DNA of 64,000 bases, from NCBI RefSeq assembly GCF_051846935.1, contig NZ_JBPYCS010000008.1, positions 37,423 through 101,422 of the forward strand, read 5' to 3'. This document shows positions 25,729 to 35,298 of this stretch, in pieces; position 1 is the first letter of the stretch, and every line of letters begins with the position of its first letter. The translations under genes were made by a program, and so were the position numbers. The stretch is from JBPYCR01 sp051846935 (GTDB lineage: Bacteria > Bacillota > Bacilli > Bacillales > Amphibacillaceae). The notes beneath the pieces were generated by a model that did not search any database, had not been told where the DNA came from, and saw only the letters and a program-made list of their open reading frames with translations.

Positions 25729-27140
25729 ATGAGCAATCAAAGTTGGAAGGAAAAAAGAAGGTACGTTTACCCGATGCATACGTCATATTGTTTGCTATTC
25801 TTTTAATTGCAGCAATATCAACCTATTTTATTCCAGCGGGAAGTTTTGAAAGGGAAACATCAGAAAGTGGTGCTTCAATCGTTGTCCCTGGAAGTTATGA
25901 GCAAATTGAGCAACAGCCTGCTACCGTTATAGAAGTGTTTCGATCCATTCAAGAAGGTTTGATTGGAGGAGCAGGAATAATCTTCTTAGTTTTAATCATT
26001 GGCGGCGCTTTTGCAGTAATCGAGAATACTGGAGCAATCGATACGTTAATAATGAAAACGATTTCAAAAACCCGAAATAAAGAATGGCTCCTAATTACGA
26101 TTGTTGCAGCTCTATTTTCCGTGTTCGGTGGTCTCGGCATTATCGTAAATGCGGTAATTGCATTTATTCCTATTGGTATCGTACTAGCAAGAGCGATGAA
26201 AATGGATGCGATCGTAGGTGTTTCCATTATATACATCGGAGCGTATTCTGGGTTTTCTATTGGTTTTCTAGACCCTTCAACAACTGGCTTTGCCCAACAA
26301 ATTGCCGGTTTGCCGTTATTTTCTGGACTAGGACTGCGAATTATTATTTATATTAGTATATTACTATCTTCAATTCTTTATATTGCTTGGTATGCAAATA
26401 GAGTAAAGAAAAATCCTGAAAATAGTATTTTAAAAGAAAATCGATTTCCTAAGTATGATGAAAAAAGTATGGATAAAGTAACTCCTAATTTAACAACTAC
26501 GCACAAGCTTGTTTTAATAATACTGGCACTTGGCATAGGGACGTACGTTTATGGAGTGTTTCAGCTTGAATGGTCTATAAATGAAATGGCAGGTGTATTT
26601 ATAGCAATTGCAATCGGAACAGCAATCGTTGCAAAAATCGGCGCCAACCAGTTAGTCACGGAATTTATGAATGGATGTAAAGGCGTTATGTACGGTGCAT
26701 TAATTATTGGAATGGCACGATCAATAGTCGTTATTTTAGAAAACAGTATGGTCCTTGATACGGTCGTGCACGGAATGGCTATTGCGATGGGATCTTTTTC
26801 AAGTGTAGCAGGGGCAATCTCCCTTTTTATCGGAAACGGACTATTTAATTTAATCGTTTCCTCTGGAAGTGGCCAAGCAGCAATTGTCATGCCAATCATG
26901 ACACCGCTCGCAGATATTATGAACATCCCACGCCAAGTTGCTGTACAAGCATACTCAATGGGAGACGGCTTTACGAACATGCTCACACCTTTATCCGGCG
27001 TTTTAATGGCTAATTTGGCGATTGCCGGAATTCCTTGGACGAAATGGATTCGCTTTGCCATCCCTTTAGCAATTATTTGGTATATTATAGGTATCATTTA
27101 TTTAACGATAGCAGTACTTATTAATTGGGGTCCAATGTAA
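25729..27140 (+). CDS. YfcC-family carrier with an apparent N-terminal frameshift
   Basis: Integral membrane carrier of the YfcC/C4-dicarboxylate-like group, about 12 transmembrane segments; the main frame opens at TTG 25743 and runs 465 codons. The only well-placed start is ATG 25729, preceded by GAGGAGGAAG, but it is one frame off. It reads MSNQSWKEK and then leaves the frame at a run of six A residues (25751-25756). One extra A would give MSNQSWKEKKKVRLPDAY, an ordinary start for this family. So this is a sequencing error, a recent mutation or slippage in the A-tract. Substrate is inferred to be an acylated amino acid or peptide from the neighbours. Confidence 0.8.
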
Positions 27141-27167
27141 CAGTCAATCTAGAAAGGGAGAGCATAC

Positions 27168-28274
27168 ATGCGAATTAACGAAATAAACATGTTTAAATTA
27201 AACATGAAAATGAAAAATCCATTTACAACGAGCTTTGGTACGCAGCATACTCGGTCATTCATTATCGTAGAAGCGAAAAGTTCAAAAGGAGTATCTGGCT
27301 GGGGGGAGTGTGTCACTTCAGATAGTCCGTTATATATTGAAGAATTTACAGATTCAAGCTGGTTAATGCTGGAGAAATTCCTCATCCCACTTATACTAAA
27401 TACAACGATTGATCATCCCGATGATGTACAAGAAAGATTTAACCCGTACAAACGAAATCACTTAGCTAAATCAGCAATTGAAGGCGCAATTTGGGACTTA
27501 TACGCAAAGACAGAAGGTATACCTCTTGCAACAGCATTAGGCGGAACAAGAACATCCATCGAAGTTGGTGTTAGCCTAGGTATTGAAGATAACATTACAA
27601 ATCTATTAGCGAACATTAAAGAAAAAGTCGCAGAAGGATATAAAAGGATCAAAATTAAAATAAAGCCTGGTAAAGATATTGAAGTAATTGATACTGTGCG
27701 GCAACACTTTCCAGATATCCCTTTAATGGTCGATGCGAACTCCGCTTATACATTGGAAGACGTACACGTATTGAAGGAAATGGACAAATTTAACCTAATG
27801 ATGATTGAGCAACCATTAACAGCTGGCGATCTAATTGACCATGCCAAATTGCAAAAAGAAATCAAAACACCTGTTTGTCTTGATGAAAGTATTCACTCCT
27901 TCGAAGATACACAAAAAGCGATTGAGCTTAAAAGTGGGAAAATAATTAATTTGAAAATAGGTAGAGTAGGCGGGCTGACGCAATCAAAAGAAATTCATGA
28001 TTTATGTACTCAGTTCGGAATTCCTTTATGGTGTGGTGGCATGCTAGAATCAGGGATTGGCAGAGCACATAACATCGCTATTACTTCTTTAGAAAACTTT
28101 ACTTTACCTGGGGATACAGCCTCCTCCTCACGGTATTGGGAAAAGGATATCATCGAGCCTGAGGTCGTCGTAGAAAACGGGAAGCTAACAATACCTGACA
28201 AACCAGGAATAGGGTTCGAAGTAGACATGAACGAATTGTTGAAAAATAGTGTAGAAAAACAGACCTTCAAATAG
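27168..28274 (+). CDS. Enolase-superfamily N-acylamino-acid racemase / o-succinylbenzoate synthase-like
   Basis: 368 residues of the muconate-lactonising subgroup. All catalytic positions are in place: the KxK pair in YKRIKIKIKPG (Lys162, Lys164), metal ligands Asp189 (MVDAN), Glu214 (IEQP) and Asp239 (LDES), and Lys263 (INLKIGR). N-succinylamino-acid racemases and MenC share this pattern. No men genes are near, whereas an M20 deacylase, a carrier and an RpiR regulator are, which favours racemisation of N-acyl amino acids. It starts 27 bp after the carrier with an AAAGGGAG ribosome site, so the two form an operon ended by the hairpin at 28487. Confidence 0.85.
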   Translation: MRINEINMFKLNMKMKNPFTTSFGTQHTRSFIIVEAKSSKGVSGWGECVTSDSPLYIEEFTDSSWLMLEKFLIPLILNTTIDHPDDVQERFNPYKRNHLAKSAIEGAIWDLYAKTEGIPLATALGGTRTSIEVGVSLGIEDNITNLLANIKEKVAEGYKRIKIKIKPGKDIEVIDTVRQHFPDIPLMVDANSAYTLEDVHVLKEMDKFNLMMIEQPLTAGDLIDHAKLQKEIKTPVCLDESIHSFEDTQKAIELKSGKIINLKIGRVGGLTQSKEIHDLCTQFGIPLWCGGMLESGIGRAHNIAITSLENFTLPGDTASSSRYWEKDIIEPEVVVENGKLTIPDKPGIGFEVDMNELLKNSVEKQTFK

Positions 28275-28486
28275 AAGTTTTAAGCTGGATTTGAGATCGA
28301 TGAATTTTCACTTATGAACTAGACGAAAAATAATGTGATCATTTTGTTTAGTTAATTGACACGTTCAGAACAAGTACATGATTTAAAGTAGCTTCAAACT
28401 CTAGGTATACAACTGAGAGTACATCGTTTGTGGGCATTGATGCGAGGCAGCTGCACCTATATATCAAAATTTATGTTTCTATGTTA

Positions 28487-28519
28487 AAAGTGATGGTGTT
28501 TTTACACCATCACTTTTTA
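28487..28519 (+). terminator. Terminator of the carrier-racemase operon, invaded by MITE copy 2
   Basis: AAAAGTGATGGTG and CACCATCACTTTTT form a strong hairpin with T tail. The MITE inserted exactly in the tail: its target duplication ACTTTTTAA includes the last bases of the stem and the T-run, so the terminator was preserved. Confidence 0.8.
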
Positions 28520-28792
28520 AGTATGAGTAAAATGTTTATGGGGAACAGATGCACGAATCTAACTAGATAATATGTGATCAATTTTACTTCGAACGATATA
28601 CACATGAATAACACCGTTGATTTTCACTGCAGGTGGATGCTTTCCGCGGGCACGGCTTCAGCCTCCTCGGAAAGCGTAGTGTATATCTACTGCGGTCGGT
28701 AGGAAGCAATACTAAAATTAACGAATACAAAGAGAGATTTTTTAACTTCTTAAAATAACACCCCACAAATACTTGACTCAATCACTTTTTAA
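28512..28792 (+). mobile_element. MITE family A, copy 2 with 9-bp target duplication
   Basis: The element spans 28521-28783 (263 bp, same length as copy 1) and is flanked by the perfect direct repeat ACTTTTTAA (28512-28520 and 28784-28792). Ends are GTATGAGTAAAATG and CTTGACTCAATC. It carries the internal hairpin GCTTTCCGCGG to CCTCGGAAAGC. It has no reading frame of its own; together with the terminator it accounts for most of the 28275-28980 gap. Confidence 0.88.
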
Positions 28793-28980
28793 TGAAGATT
28801 TGACAGAGAAGGCTCACCACTCGCACGCAGACAGCGAATATATTACATGAGTGCTAATAGTAGAAACTTCCCCTTATCCAATATTTGCCGAATACCCAGT
28901 ACCTTTACTTGTATTGCTCTCCCATTCAATGAACCGATTATTAGACGGAAATAGACATGCGTTGTTTTTCACAAGCCCAT

Positions 28981-29895
28981 CTACACGACACCAGGAAGAG
29001 TTACGATCATCATTGTCAGAAATACAACCGTTAAATAGGTTAATGAAAAGTAGAAGTTACTGTTCGCCCATTTTAAATCATCTGTATTTATAAACCCGCG
29101 AATCCCAATATAGAGCCAAATTACATTCATTATCGAAGCAACTATAATAAAAGTAATGCCAAGCGGTGCTAATAATAAAGGAATAGGAAGTAAGCTCGCT
29201 ATGTAAATTACGGTTTGGCGCTTCGTCATTTCAAACCCTGCAACAACTGGAAGCATAGGAACACCAGCCGCCTTATATTCCTCATAACGTCTCATTGCAA
29301 TTGCAAACGTATGTGGAATTTGCCAAATAAATAAAATGAGAAATAAGCAGATCGGAACAATATGATAGGCCGGTGCGACAGCTGCCCAACCAATTAACGG
29401 TGTAAATGCTCCCGAAATGCTCCCAATAACTGTATTTAAGGTGAATCGTCGCTTCGACCAGAATGTATATAAAACTACATAAGTAAACCAGCCTAAAAAC
29501 CCATAAATTGCAGCTTCAAACGTTGTAAATAGTAAAAGAACAATGCCTGCAGCTGAAGATGTAATACCAGTAAAGAGAACAGCCTGCAACGAAAAGTGCC
29601 CTGTAACGGTTGGACGTTGTTTCGTACGAAGCATTTCTCGGTCTAAATCTACTTCAAACCAATTATTTAGCATAAGAGCACCTGCAACGGTCAATAAGCT
29701 ACCAACCATCGTTAAGATAAACGTATCGAAAGAAGCAGTAAAAGACCCGCCTGAAAAATAAAGTGCCAGCCAAAATCCAGTGAGAACTGGAAATACATTC
29801 GCAATTAAAACTACCCCTTTTAAAAGCGACTTTATATCCGAAAGCAATGTTTTTTCATTATAAGATTGACCCGATGTATTGGAAGACTTTGCCAC
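28981..29895 (-). CDS. ctaB: Protoheme IX farnesyltransferase
   Basis: UbiA-family prenyltransferase making heme O from heme B for terminal oxidases. Start GTG 29895 is chosen because GGAG lies 8 bases upstream; this gives 304 residues, the usual CtaB length, whereas the longer frame would add 31 residues. The prenyl-diphosphate motif NNWFEVDLDREMLRTKQRP is clear, and about nine transmembrane segments follow. It stands alone between MITE copy 2 and hairpin repeat B3, with no cta oxidase genes beside it, which is unusual for Bacillus where ctaA and ctaB are linked. Confidence 0.92.
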   Translation of the reverse strand: MAKSSNTSGQSYNEKTLLSDIKSLLKGVVLIANVFPVLTGFWLALYFSGGSFTASFDTFILTMVGSLLTVAGALMLNNWFEVDLDREMLRTKQRPTVTGHFSLQAVLFTGITSSAAGIVLLLFTTFEAAIYGFLGWFTYVVLYTFWSKRRFTLNTVIGSISGAFTPLIGWAAVAPAYHIVPICLFLILFIWQIPHTFAIAMRRYEEYKAAGVPMLPVVAGFEMTKRQTVIYIASLLPIPLLLAPLGITFIIVASIMNVIWLYIGIRGFINTDDLKWANSNFYFSLTYLTVVFLTMMIVTLPGVV

Positions 29896-30222
29896 GTTGT
29901 TCACTCCATATGTTCTTTTATAAATCCGATATGTAAGTACTATTTCTTTTATTATACCAAACAAGCCCAATCGTAGATAGCTTATCATGATTTGTGCTTA
30001 ATTTGTAAAATTATACTTGATGTGGCTATTAAGTGATTACCTATTATTATATGATGTAGCATTTTTATCATATAAATAACAGACAAGCAACTCCCAATTC
30101 CTTTCCTGAATATGGTAGTCATTGCCTTATATTTTATAGTAAAGCCCAACACAAACATTGTACACATAATTTTTTATATAGATCCAGAACACGTGAGGGG
30201 ATATTTTACATCTTCACAGGTC

Positions 30223-30347
30223 ATTAGCGAATGGAGGATGCGAGACTCCTGCTGGAACAGCAACAGCCGAAAATCCATTAAAGAAGTTGAAATACTTCTT
30301 TAATTAGTTGAGGCGTTGCCCGCGGGAAAGCGAGTATTTTCCATTAG
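30223..30347 (+). repeat. Hairpin repeat family B, copy B3
   Basis: Core AGCAACAGCCGAAAATCCAT, internal stem AAGAAGTTG/ACTTCTT, then TTAGTTGAGGCGTTGCCCGCG. The outer arms (ATTAGCGAATGGA and TCCATTAGC region) differ from those of other copies yet pair with each other. It lies in the ctaB to aldolase gap; nothing else is recognised there except the terminator. Confidence 0.65.
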
Positions 30348-30409
30348 CAAGAATGTTAAATTAAGCAAATGGGTTTTCTTCACTAACACCATTTATTATT
30401 ATAGAACCA

Positions 30410-30446
30410 AAAAAACAAGATCAGAAAAATTCCGATCTTGTTTTTA
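30410..30446 (-). terminator. Terminator of the sugar ABC/kinase/isomerase/aldolase operon
   Basis: ACAAGATC and GATCTTGT arms with T-runs on both sides, just after the aldolase stop. Confidence 0.75.
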
Positions 30447-30463
30447 CAGCTCATCTACATAGC

Positions 30464-31105
30464 TTATTTCTGCCCATATGTTTTAAATGCTTCTTCCATC
30501 CGAGCCATTTCCATATTATCCAATATGACTGGACTGCCAATCGATTTAGCTCGATAGTATACTTCTGCACAAAATTCTATTTCCTCGGCAATATTAAAGG
30601 CATTCTTAATATCTTGCGCACCTGTCAGCAAACCATGATTCGCCAAAAAGACTGCGCGTCGATCTTCCATTCCCTTAAATGCATTTTCAGCCAATTCCTT
30701 CGTCCCGAAGCTTGCATACTTTGCACAGCGAACATCTTTCCCTGCATAGGCAACTAAATAAGAAACTGCCGGCAAGCGCCATCGTAGCGAAGAAAGCGTC
30801 TTTGCGAAGGTGGAATGCGTATGAACGATAGCATTTAAATCTTCTCTTTTTTTATAAAAGATAGAATGCATCTGCAACTCACTAGATGGTTTGCGTCTTC
30901 CATCAACAATATTATGATCCATATCGAGAACAACAATATCCTCTGGAACGAGATCATCGTAATCAATTCCACTTGGGCTAATAGCCATTAGCCCTTGTTC
31001 TCGATCATATATGCTAATATTACCGCCGGTCCCTTTCGTCAAACCACTATGGAGTAATTTTTGGCAGTATGTGATTATGTCTATTCTCTCTTTCTCCAGT
31101 AGCAA
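30464..31105 (-). CDS. Class II aldolase, L-fuculose-phosphate aldolase type (DrdA-like)
   Basis: 213 residues of the AraD/FucA family. It is a zinc enzyme: His95 and His97 (VHTHS) and His157 (LANHG) are the metal ligands, and Glu76 (PSSE) is the catalytic acid. TKGTGGNISIYD and ISPSGIDYDDL bind the phosphate. MtnB dehydratases share the fold but differ in these blocks, and this sequence is closer to fuculose-phosphate aldolase. At the end of a kinase-isomerase operon it would split 5-deoxyribulose-1-phosphate (or methylthioribulose-1-phosphate) into DHAP and an aldehyde. The substrate is inferred from context. Confidence 0.85.
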   Translation of the reverse strand: MLLEKERIDIITYCQKLLHSGLTKGTGGNISIYDREQGLMAISPSGIDYDDLVPEDIVVLDMDHNIVDGRRKPSSELQMHSIFYKKREDLNAIVHTHSTFAKTLSSLRWRLPAVSYLVAYAGKDVRCAKYASFGTKELAENAFKGMEDRRAVFLANHGLLTGAQDIKNAFNIAEEIEFCAEVYYRAKSIGSPVILDNMEMARMEEAFKTYGQK

Positions 31106-31143
31106 TTAAAATGCCCCTCTCGTCGTTCAATTCACACTATAAA

Positions 31144-31953
31144 TTATAATTGAGATGGTACTGGTTCTGCAATAATTAAATCAATGCCACTCTCGCGATA
31201 TAATTCTAAACACGATTTCTGGCCATCCGTAAGCGGAACGAATGCATCCGTTATTAGTGCATCGACTCGATCGGCTGGACAGATTTTGAAAAAAGCTATC
31301 GTATCTATTTTTGAATGGTCGGCAAGTATGAATAATTGATTGGAGCGCTTAATTATTGCTTGCTTTGCCTCTCCCTCATCCATTAACGAATCCGTTATTC
31401 CATCTGAAAAGTTTAATGCCTTACAGGAAATGAACGCTTTGTCGATAAAGATGGATTCTAAGTACTTTGACAAGGAGGAACCAATTAAAGAAAGGGAAGT
31501 TCTTCTTACAAACCCACCTAGTAAAATAACGGTAATTTCAGGATCATCCGATAATTCTACTGCTATATTAATATTGTTCGTAACGACCGTTACTTTCTTT
31601 TTAAATTTTATATAACGGCTGAGTTCATATGCGGTTGTACTCGCGTCAAAGGCTATCACATCACCGTCTTTAATATACGCTGCTGCTTCTTTTGCAATAG
31701 CTTGCTTTTCACGAGTGTTTGTGCTTTTCCGTTCATCAATTGGACTTTCCAATTCCCGTTCACCAATTTCTTTTAATCGGACACCACCATAAACTCTTTT
31801 TACTTTATCCTTTTTCTCAAGCTTTTCAATATCTCGTCGTATCGTCATTTCGGATACTTGAAATCTTTGACTTAAATAGGATATTTCCGCATAGTCCTTC
31901 GTTTTTAAAATATTAATAATTTCTTCCCTTCTCGCAGTTGGCAAAAGCACCAT
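31144..31953 (-). CDS. DeoR-family repressor of the sugar operon
   Basis: 269 residues from ATG 31953. An N-terminal DeoR helix-turn-helix (RREEIINILKTKDYAEIS, VSEMTIRRDIEKLEKK) is followed by the DeoRC sugar-phosphate sensor domain (residues about 75-235) with VTNNINIAVEL, LGGFVRRTSLSLIG and SCKALNF. An in-frame start at 32007 would touch the isomerase stop codon. It lies inside the operon it probably controls. The array of TAACA-type repeats in front of the binding-protein gene is a candidate target. Confidence 0.85.
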   Translation of the reverse strand: MVLLPTARREEIINILKTKDYAEISYLSQRFQVSEMTIRRDIEKLEKKDKVKRVYGGVRLKEIGERELESPIDERKSTNTREKQAIAKEAAAYIKDGDVIAFDASTTAYELSRYIKFKKKVTVVTNNINIAVELSDDPEITVILLGGFVRRTSLSLIGSSLSKYLESIFIDKAFISCKALNFSDGITDSLMDEGEAKQAIIKRSNQLFILADHSKIDTIAFFKICPADRVDALITDAFVPLTDGQKSCLELYRESGIDLIIAEPVPSQL

Positions 31954-32007
31954 ACATCTTCTCTCATTTCTTTTCGTATTTTTAGCAAGCTGCGCTACAT
32001 TATCCAC

Positions 32008-33051
32008 TTATGCAAATAACTTTTTTAAGTTCTCTGCAAATGGCGCACGGACAATTCCTTTTTCCGTAACGATGGCCGTTATATTTTCATGAGGTGCGAC
32101 GTCAAATGCTGGATTATATACAGCAACATCCGCAGGTGCAGTATATTGCCCAAAGCCTTTGATTACTTCCTCTTTGTCTCTTTCTTCAATTGGAATGTCT
32201 TTGCCTGTTTCGGTATTCATATCAATCGTTGGTGTTGGTACAGCAACATAAAACGGAATATTGTACTCTTTTGCCAAAATAGAAACTCCTAATGTTCCAA
32301 CTTTATTCGCAACATCGCCATTCGCTGCAACTCGATCTGCCCCTACGATTACAGCACCAATTTTCCCTTGAGACATTACAACAGCTGCCATACTATCTGT
32401 AATTACGGTTACATCGATTCCAGCTTGATGAAGTTCAAATGCCGTCAACGTAGAGCCTTGTAATCTCGGACGAGTTTCGTCAGAGAAGATTTTTAAGTCC
32501 CATCCTTTTTCTTTGGCTAAGTACATAGGTGCTGTTGCAGTACCGTACTTTGTAGTAGCAAGTGCTCCGGCATTACAATGCGTTAAAATCCCCATACCAT
32601 CTTCGAGCATGCTTAACAAATGCTCACCAATTTGTTTATTAATTTGTTCATCCTCTTGATGAATGTTAATCGCTTCTTTAAGAAGTGCCTTTTTAAGCTC
32701 TGGTACAGCTAATGATTTGTTCGCTTGCGCAAAATCCTTCATTCGGTCAATTGCCCAGAACAAATTAACAGCTGTCGGTCTAGATGTGGCCAAGTAATCA
32801 GTTCCTTTTTCCATAACAGACCAAAAATCCTCAAAAGACGTTTCTGGTGCGTCTTTAATACCTAAATAAACTCCATACGCTGCAGTAACACCTATTGCCG
32901 GTGCACCTCTAACCTTCATTACACGAATCGCTTCCCAAACCGATTCCAACGTCGTATATTCATCATACACAATTTCATTTGGTAAAAGCGTCTGATCTAA
33001 CAATACTAATCTATCATTTTTCCATTCAATTGTTAATAGCGGTTTTGTCAT
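32008..33051 (-). CDS. mtnA: S-methyl-5-thioribose-1-phosphate isomerase family (MtnA/DrdI)
   Basis: 347 residues, aldose-1-phosphate to ketose-1-phosphate isomerase. The catalytic pair is intact: Cys159 in LTHCNAGALAT and Asp239 in VGADRVAANGD. The early motif VRGAPAIGV and the C-terminal IPIEERD are also those of MtnA. The gene lies 15 bp after the kinase and two genes before a class II aldolase, the order seen in 5-deoxyribose disposal clusters, so 5-deoxyribose-1-phosphate is as likely a substrate as methylthioribose-1-phosphate; the two isomerases cannot be told apart by these residues. Confidence 0.88.
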   Translation of the reverse strand: MTKPLLTIEWKNDRLVLLDQTLLPNEIVYDEYTTLESVWEAIRVMKVRGAPAIGVTAAYGVYLGIKDAPETSFEDFWSVMEKGTDYLATSRPTAVNLFWAIDRMKDFAQANKSLAVPELKKALLKEAINIHQEDEQINKQIGEHLLSMLEDGMGILTHCNAGALATTKYGTATAPMYLAKEKGWDLKIFSDETRPRLQGSTLTAFELHQAGIDVTVITDSMAAVVMSQGKIGAVIVGADRVAANGDVANKVGTLGVSILAKEYNIPFYVAVPTPTIDMNTETGKDIPIEERDKEEVIKGFGQYTAPADVAVYNPAFDVAPHENITAIVTEKGIVRAPFAENLKKLFA

Positions 33052-33066
33052 AACGCACCTCTTGTT

Positions 33067-34275
33067 TTAGTTATTTTTCATTGCTTGTTTCACAACAGCT
33101 AAAAAGTCATTTCCTGTTTTAAATGTATGTCTATTTTTAATAAATTGCTTAGCAATTGATAAACAAATTCTTTCTGCACGTACTCGCTTTGCCTCATCCT
33201 CAATGGATGTTATGTCTTTAACTTTAGCCAATCCGACAACACGCCGAGTCATTTCCAGTCCAGCGACTCCTGCCGTATCACTTAATACATTATCTAAATA
33301 CCATGCTTTAAAGCCTTCTTCTTTTGCCATTCGATCGGTAACATGCGTGTCCCAATAACGGTTAAATTTTGTATTAAATAGATCAACAATGTCAGAGATT
33401 GTCTGTTCTGCCCATGCTACAAATGATTGTTTTTTATGCGCGTCTCCATGAACGAGAGCAAAAATCATGTTAGCAATCACATTACCTACGTCATAACCAA
33501 TCGGGCCGTAAAAAGCAAACTCAGGATCAATTACTTTCGTGGACTCCTGTGTAACAAACAAGGAGCCTGTATGAAGATCGCCATGAATGAGCGCTTGTGC
33601 ATTATTCATAAATTCGAATTTCAGCTTGGCTGCTTCTAAATGCAGCTGTTTATCTTCATAAATTTCTTTTTCAATCCATGCTTTGTTCGCTGCAAAAAGC
33701 TCGTTACGATTGTTGTAATCATTAAATGGCTCTGTATATACAAGATCCTCAGAAATTTCACATAGCTCAGGATTAATATATTCCTGTACTTTTGATTTCT
33801 TTTCTTTATGCTCCATTATTACATCTGTTGTTGGGAGTAACGTTTGAACCATAAATGTAGATATATGCTCAGCAAGCTTTGGAAATGTCTCAAATTCCAA
33901 AAGCGCATCACGCAAAATCGTATGATCGGATAGATCTTCCATAATACAACAGTTCATTATATCATCATATAAATACACTTCTGGTGCATGTCCAGGTGCT
34001 AGCTCTCCATGAAGCTTCAATACATTTGATTCAATTTTAATTCTGTTCGTTGACAGTTTAATATCTTCTGAAATCCGTGCCGTATCTCCTGCTTGTTTGA
34101 CAATTACGGATTTACCAGTCGTGCGATCAACAATATGATATACATAGTTCAAATTGCCATCGCCTATTTCTTTGCTCGTTAAATCACTATTTTCATGAAA
34201 GAAAGACACCTTTTCTTTTACATACTCAATGACATCTTCATTTTCCATTAAAAAATAGGTCGTAAACTTTGCCAT
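33067..34275 (-). CDS. mtnK: S-methyl-5-thioribose kinase family (MtnK / 5-deoxyribose kinase)
   Basis: 402 residues with the choline-kinase-like fold. Early EIGDGNLNYVYHI, the catalytic loop LIHGDLHTGSLF (Asp233) and the metal motif VIDPEFAFYGPIGYDVG (Asp250, Glu252) are as in Bacillus MtnK. It phosphorylates C1 of the free sugar. Its position directly behind an ABC sugar importer argues that the sugar comes from outside the cell as well as from MTA breakdown. An alternative start at residue 10 (MENEDVIE) cannot be excluded. Confidence 0.88.
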   Translation of the reverse strand: MAKFTTYFLMENEDVIEYVKEKVSFFHENSDLTSKEIGDGNLNYVYHIVDRTTGKSVIVKQAGDTARISEDIKLSTNRIKIESNVLKLHGELAPGHAPEVYLYDDIMNCCIMEDLSDHTILRDALLEFETFPKLAEHISTFMVQTLLPTTDVIMEHKEKKSKVQEYINPELCEISEDLVYTEPFNDYNNRNELFAANKAWIEKEIYEDKQLHLEAAKLKFEFMNNAQALIHGDLHTGSLFVTQESTKVIDPEFAFYGPIGYDVGNVIANMIFALVHGDAHKKQSFVAWAEQTISDIVDLFNTKFNRYWDTHVTDRMAKEEGFKAWYLDNVLSDTAGVAGLEMTRRVVGLAKVKDITSIEDEAKRVRAERICLSIAKQFIKNRHTFKTGNDFLAVVKQAMKNN

Positions 34276-34293
34276 TTCAGTATTCCTCCTTCA

Positions 34294-35298
34294 TTAATGG
34301 TTTCTTTGATTATAGTAAGTCGAAGCCAATGCAAGTGCCAATACTAACCCTTTTACAATATTTAGTGAGTAATAAGGCACAGACATCATTATAAGTCCAT
34401 TTTCTAATATCCCAACTAAAACTGCTCCGAAAAACGTACCTATCGCGTTTGGCTTACCTTTACCAGCGAAAGAAGCTCCAATAAATGCAGCGGCAACGGC
34501 AGGCATCAAGTAACCTGCACCAGCGTTTATTTGTGATGAACCTATATAAGAGGCTAAAATTATACCTCCCAAAGCAGCAAACAACGTTGAAATAATGTAA
34601 GCTAATGTACGATAACGGTTTACAGGTATACCAGATAATCTTGCTGCTTCTCGATTTCCACCAATCATATACATATAACGACCGTGCTTTGTATGGTTTA
34701 GAAACACATGGACGATTAATACAACAACAATCATTATAATAATAATCCAAGGCGTTTGACCGAGCTTTGAGAAAAATTCAGGTATCGTACCTTCAGTTGG
34801 CGAGCCATCCAAACGTGGCATACCGACACTGACAGAGCCTCCACCAGTATATGTCATTGCAACCCCTTCGAAAATAAACATCGTAGATAGCGTCGCAAAT
34901 AAATCTGGTATTTTTACTTTTACAATTAAAAAGGCGTTCACACCAGCAACAACTAATGTAACCAATAATGCTAACGGAATTGCAATTCCTGCCGGCATGC
35001 TGTACCAAACAAAGAACGATATAACTAAAGAGCTTGCCAACGTAGCAGAAGACCCGATCGATAAATCAAACCCATCAACCGAAAGCGATACCGTCAAACC
35101 AATAGCAATAATCGTAACAATAGATATACTTCTTAAAATATTAACGATATTAGATCCTGTTAAAAATAAGTCTGGTAAAGCAATGGTAAAAAATGCGATC
35201 AATACAATAATGGCAATAATGGTTCCCCAATTATTTACAGATTGCATTATTCCGGATCCAGATAATTTATTTAGACTTTTATCATTGTTTTTTACCAT
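34294..35298 (-). CDS. Sugar ABC transporter permease, RbsC family
   Basis: About 334 residues, eight to ten transmembrane segments of the BPD_transp_2 family. Typical blocks are GLTVSLSVDGFDLSIGSSATLA, GGNREAARLSGIPV and the terminal region AAAFIGASFAGKGKPNAIGT. ATG 35298 has GGAGG 11 bases upstream; the ATG nine bases earlier overlaps that site. The gene overlaps the ATPase gene by about 17 bp. Works with the ATPase and the binding protein; here the proposed cargo is 5-deoxyribose or methylthioribose. Confidence 0.88.
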   Translation of the reverse strand: MVKNNDKSLNKLSGSGIMQSVNNWGTIIAIIVLIAFFTIALPDLFLTGSNIVNILRSISIVTIIAIGLTVSLSVDGFDLSIGSSATLASSLVISFFVWYSMPAGIAIPLALLVTLVVAGVNAFLIVKVKIPDLFATLSTMFIFEGVAMTYTGGGSVSVGMPRLDGSPTEGTIPEFFSKLGQTPWIIIIMIVVVLIVHVFLNHTKHGRYMYMIGGNREAARLSGIPVNRYRTLAYIISTLFAALGGIILASYIGSSQINAGAGYLMPAVAAAFIGASFAGKGKPNAIGTFFGAVLVGILENGLIMMSVPYYSLNIVKGLVLALALASTYYNQRNH

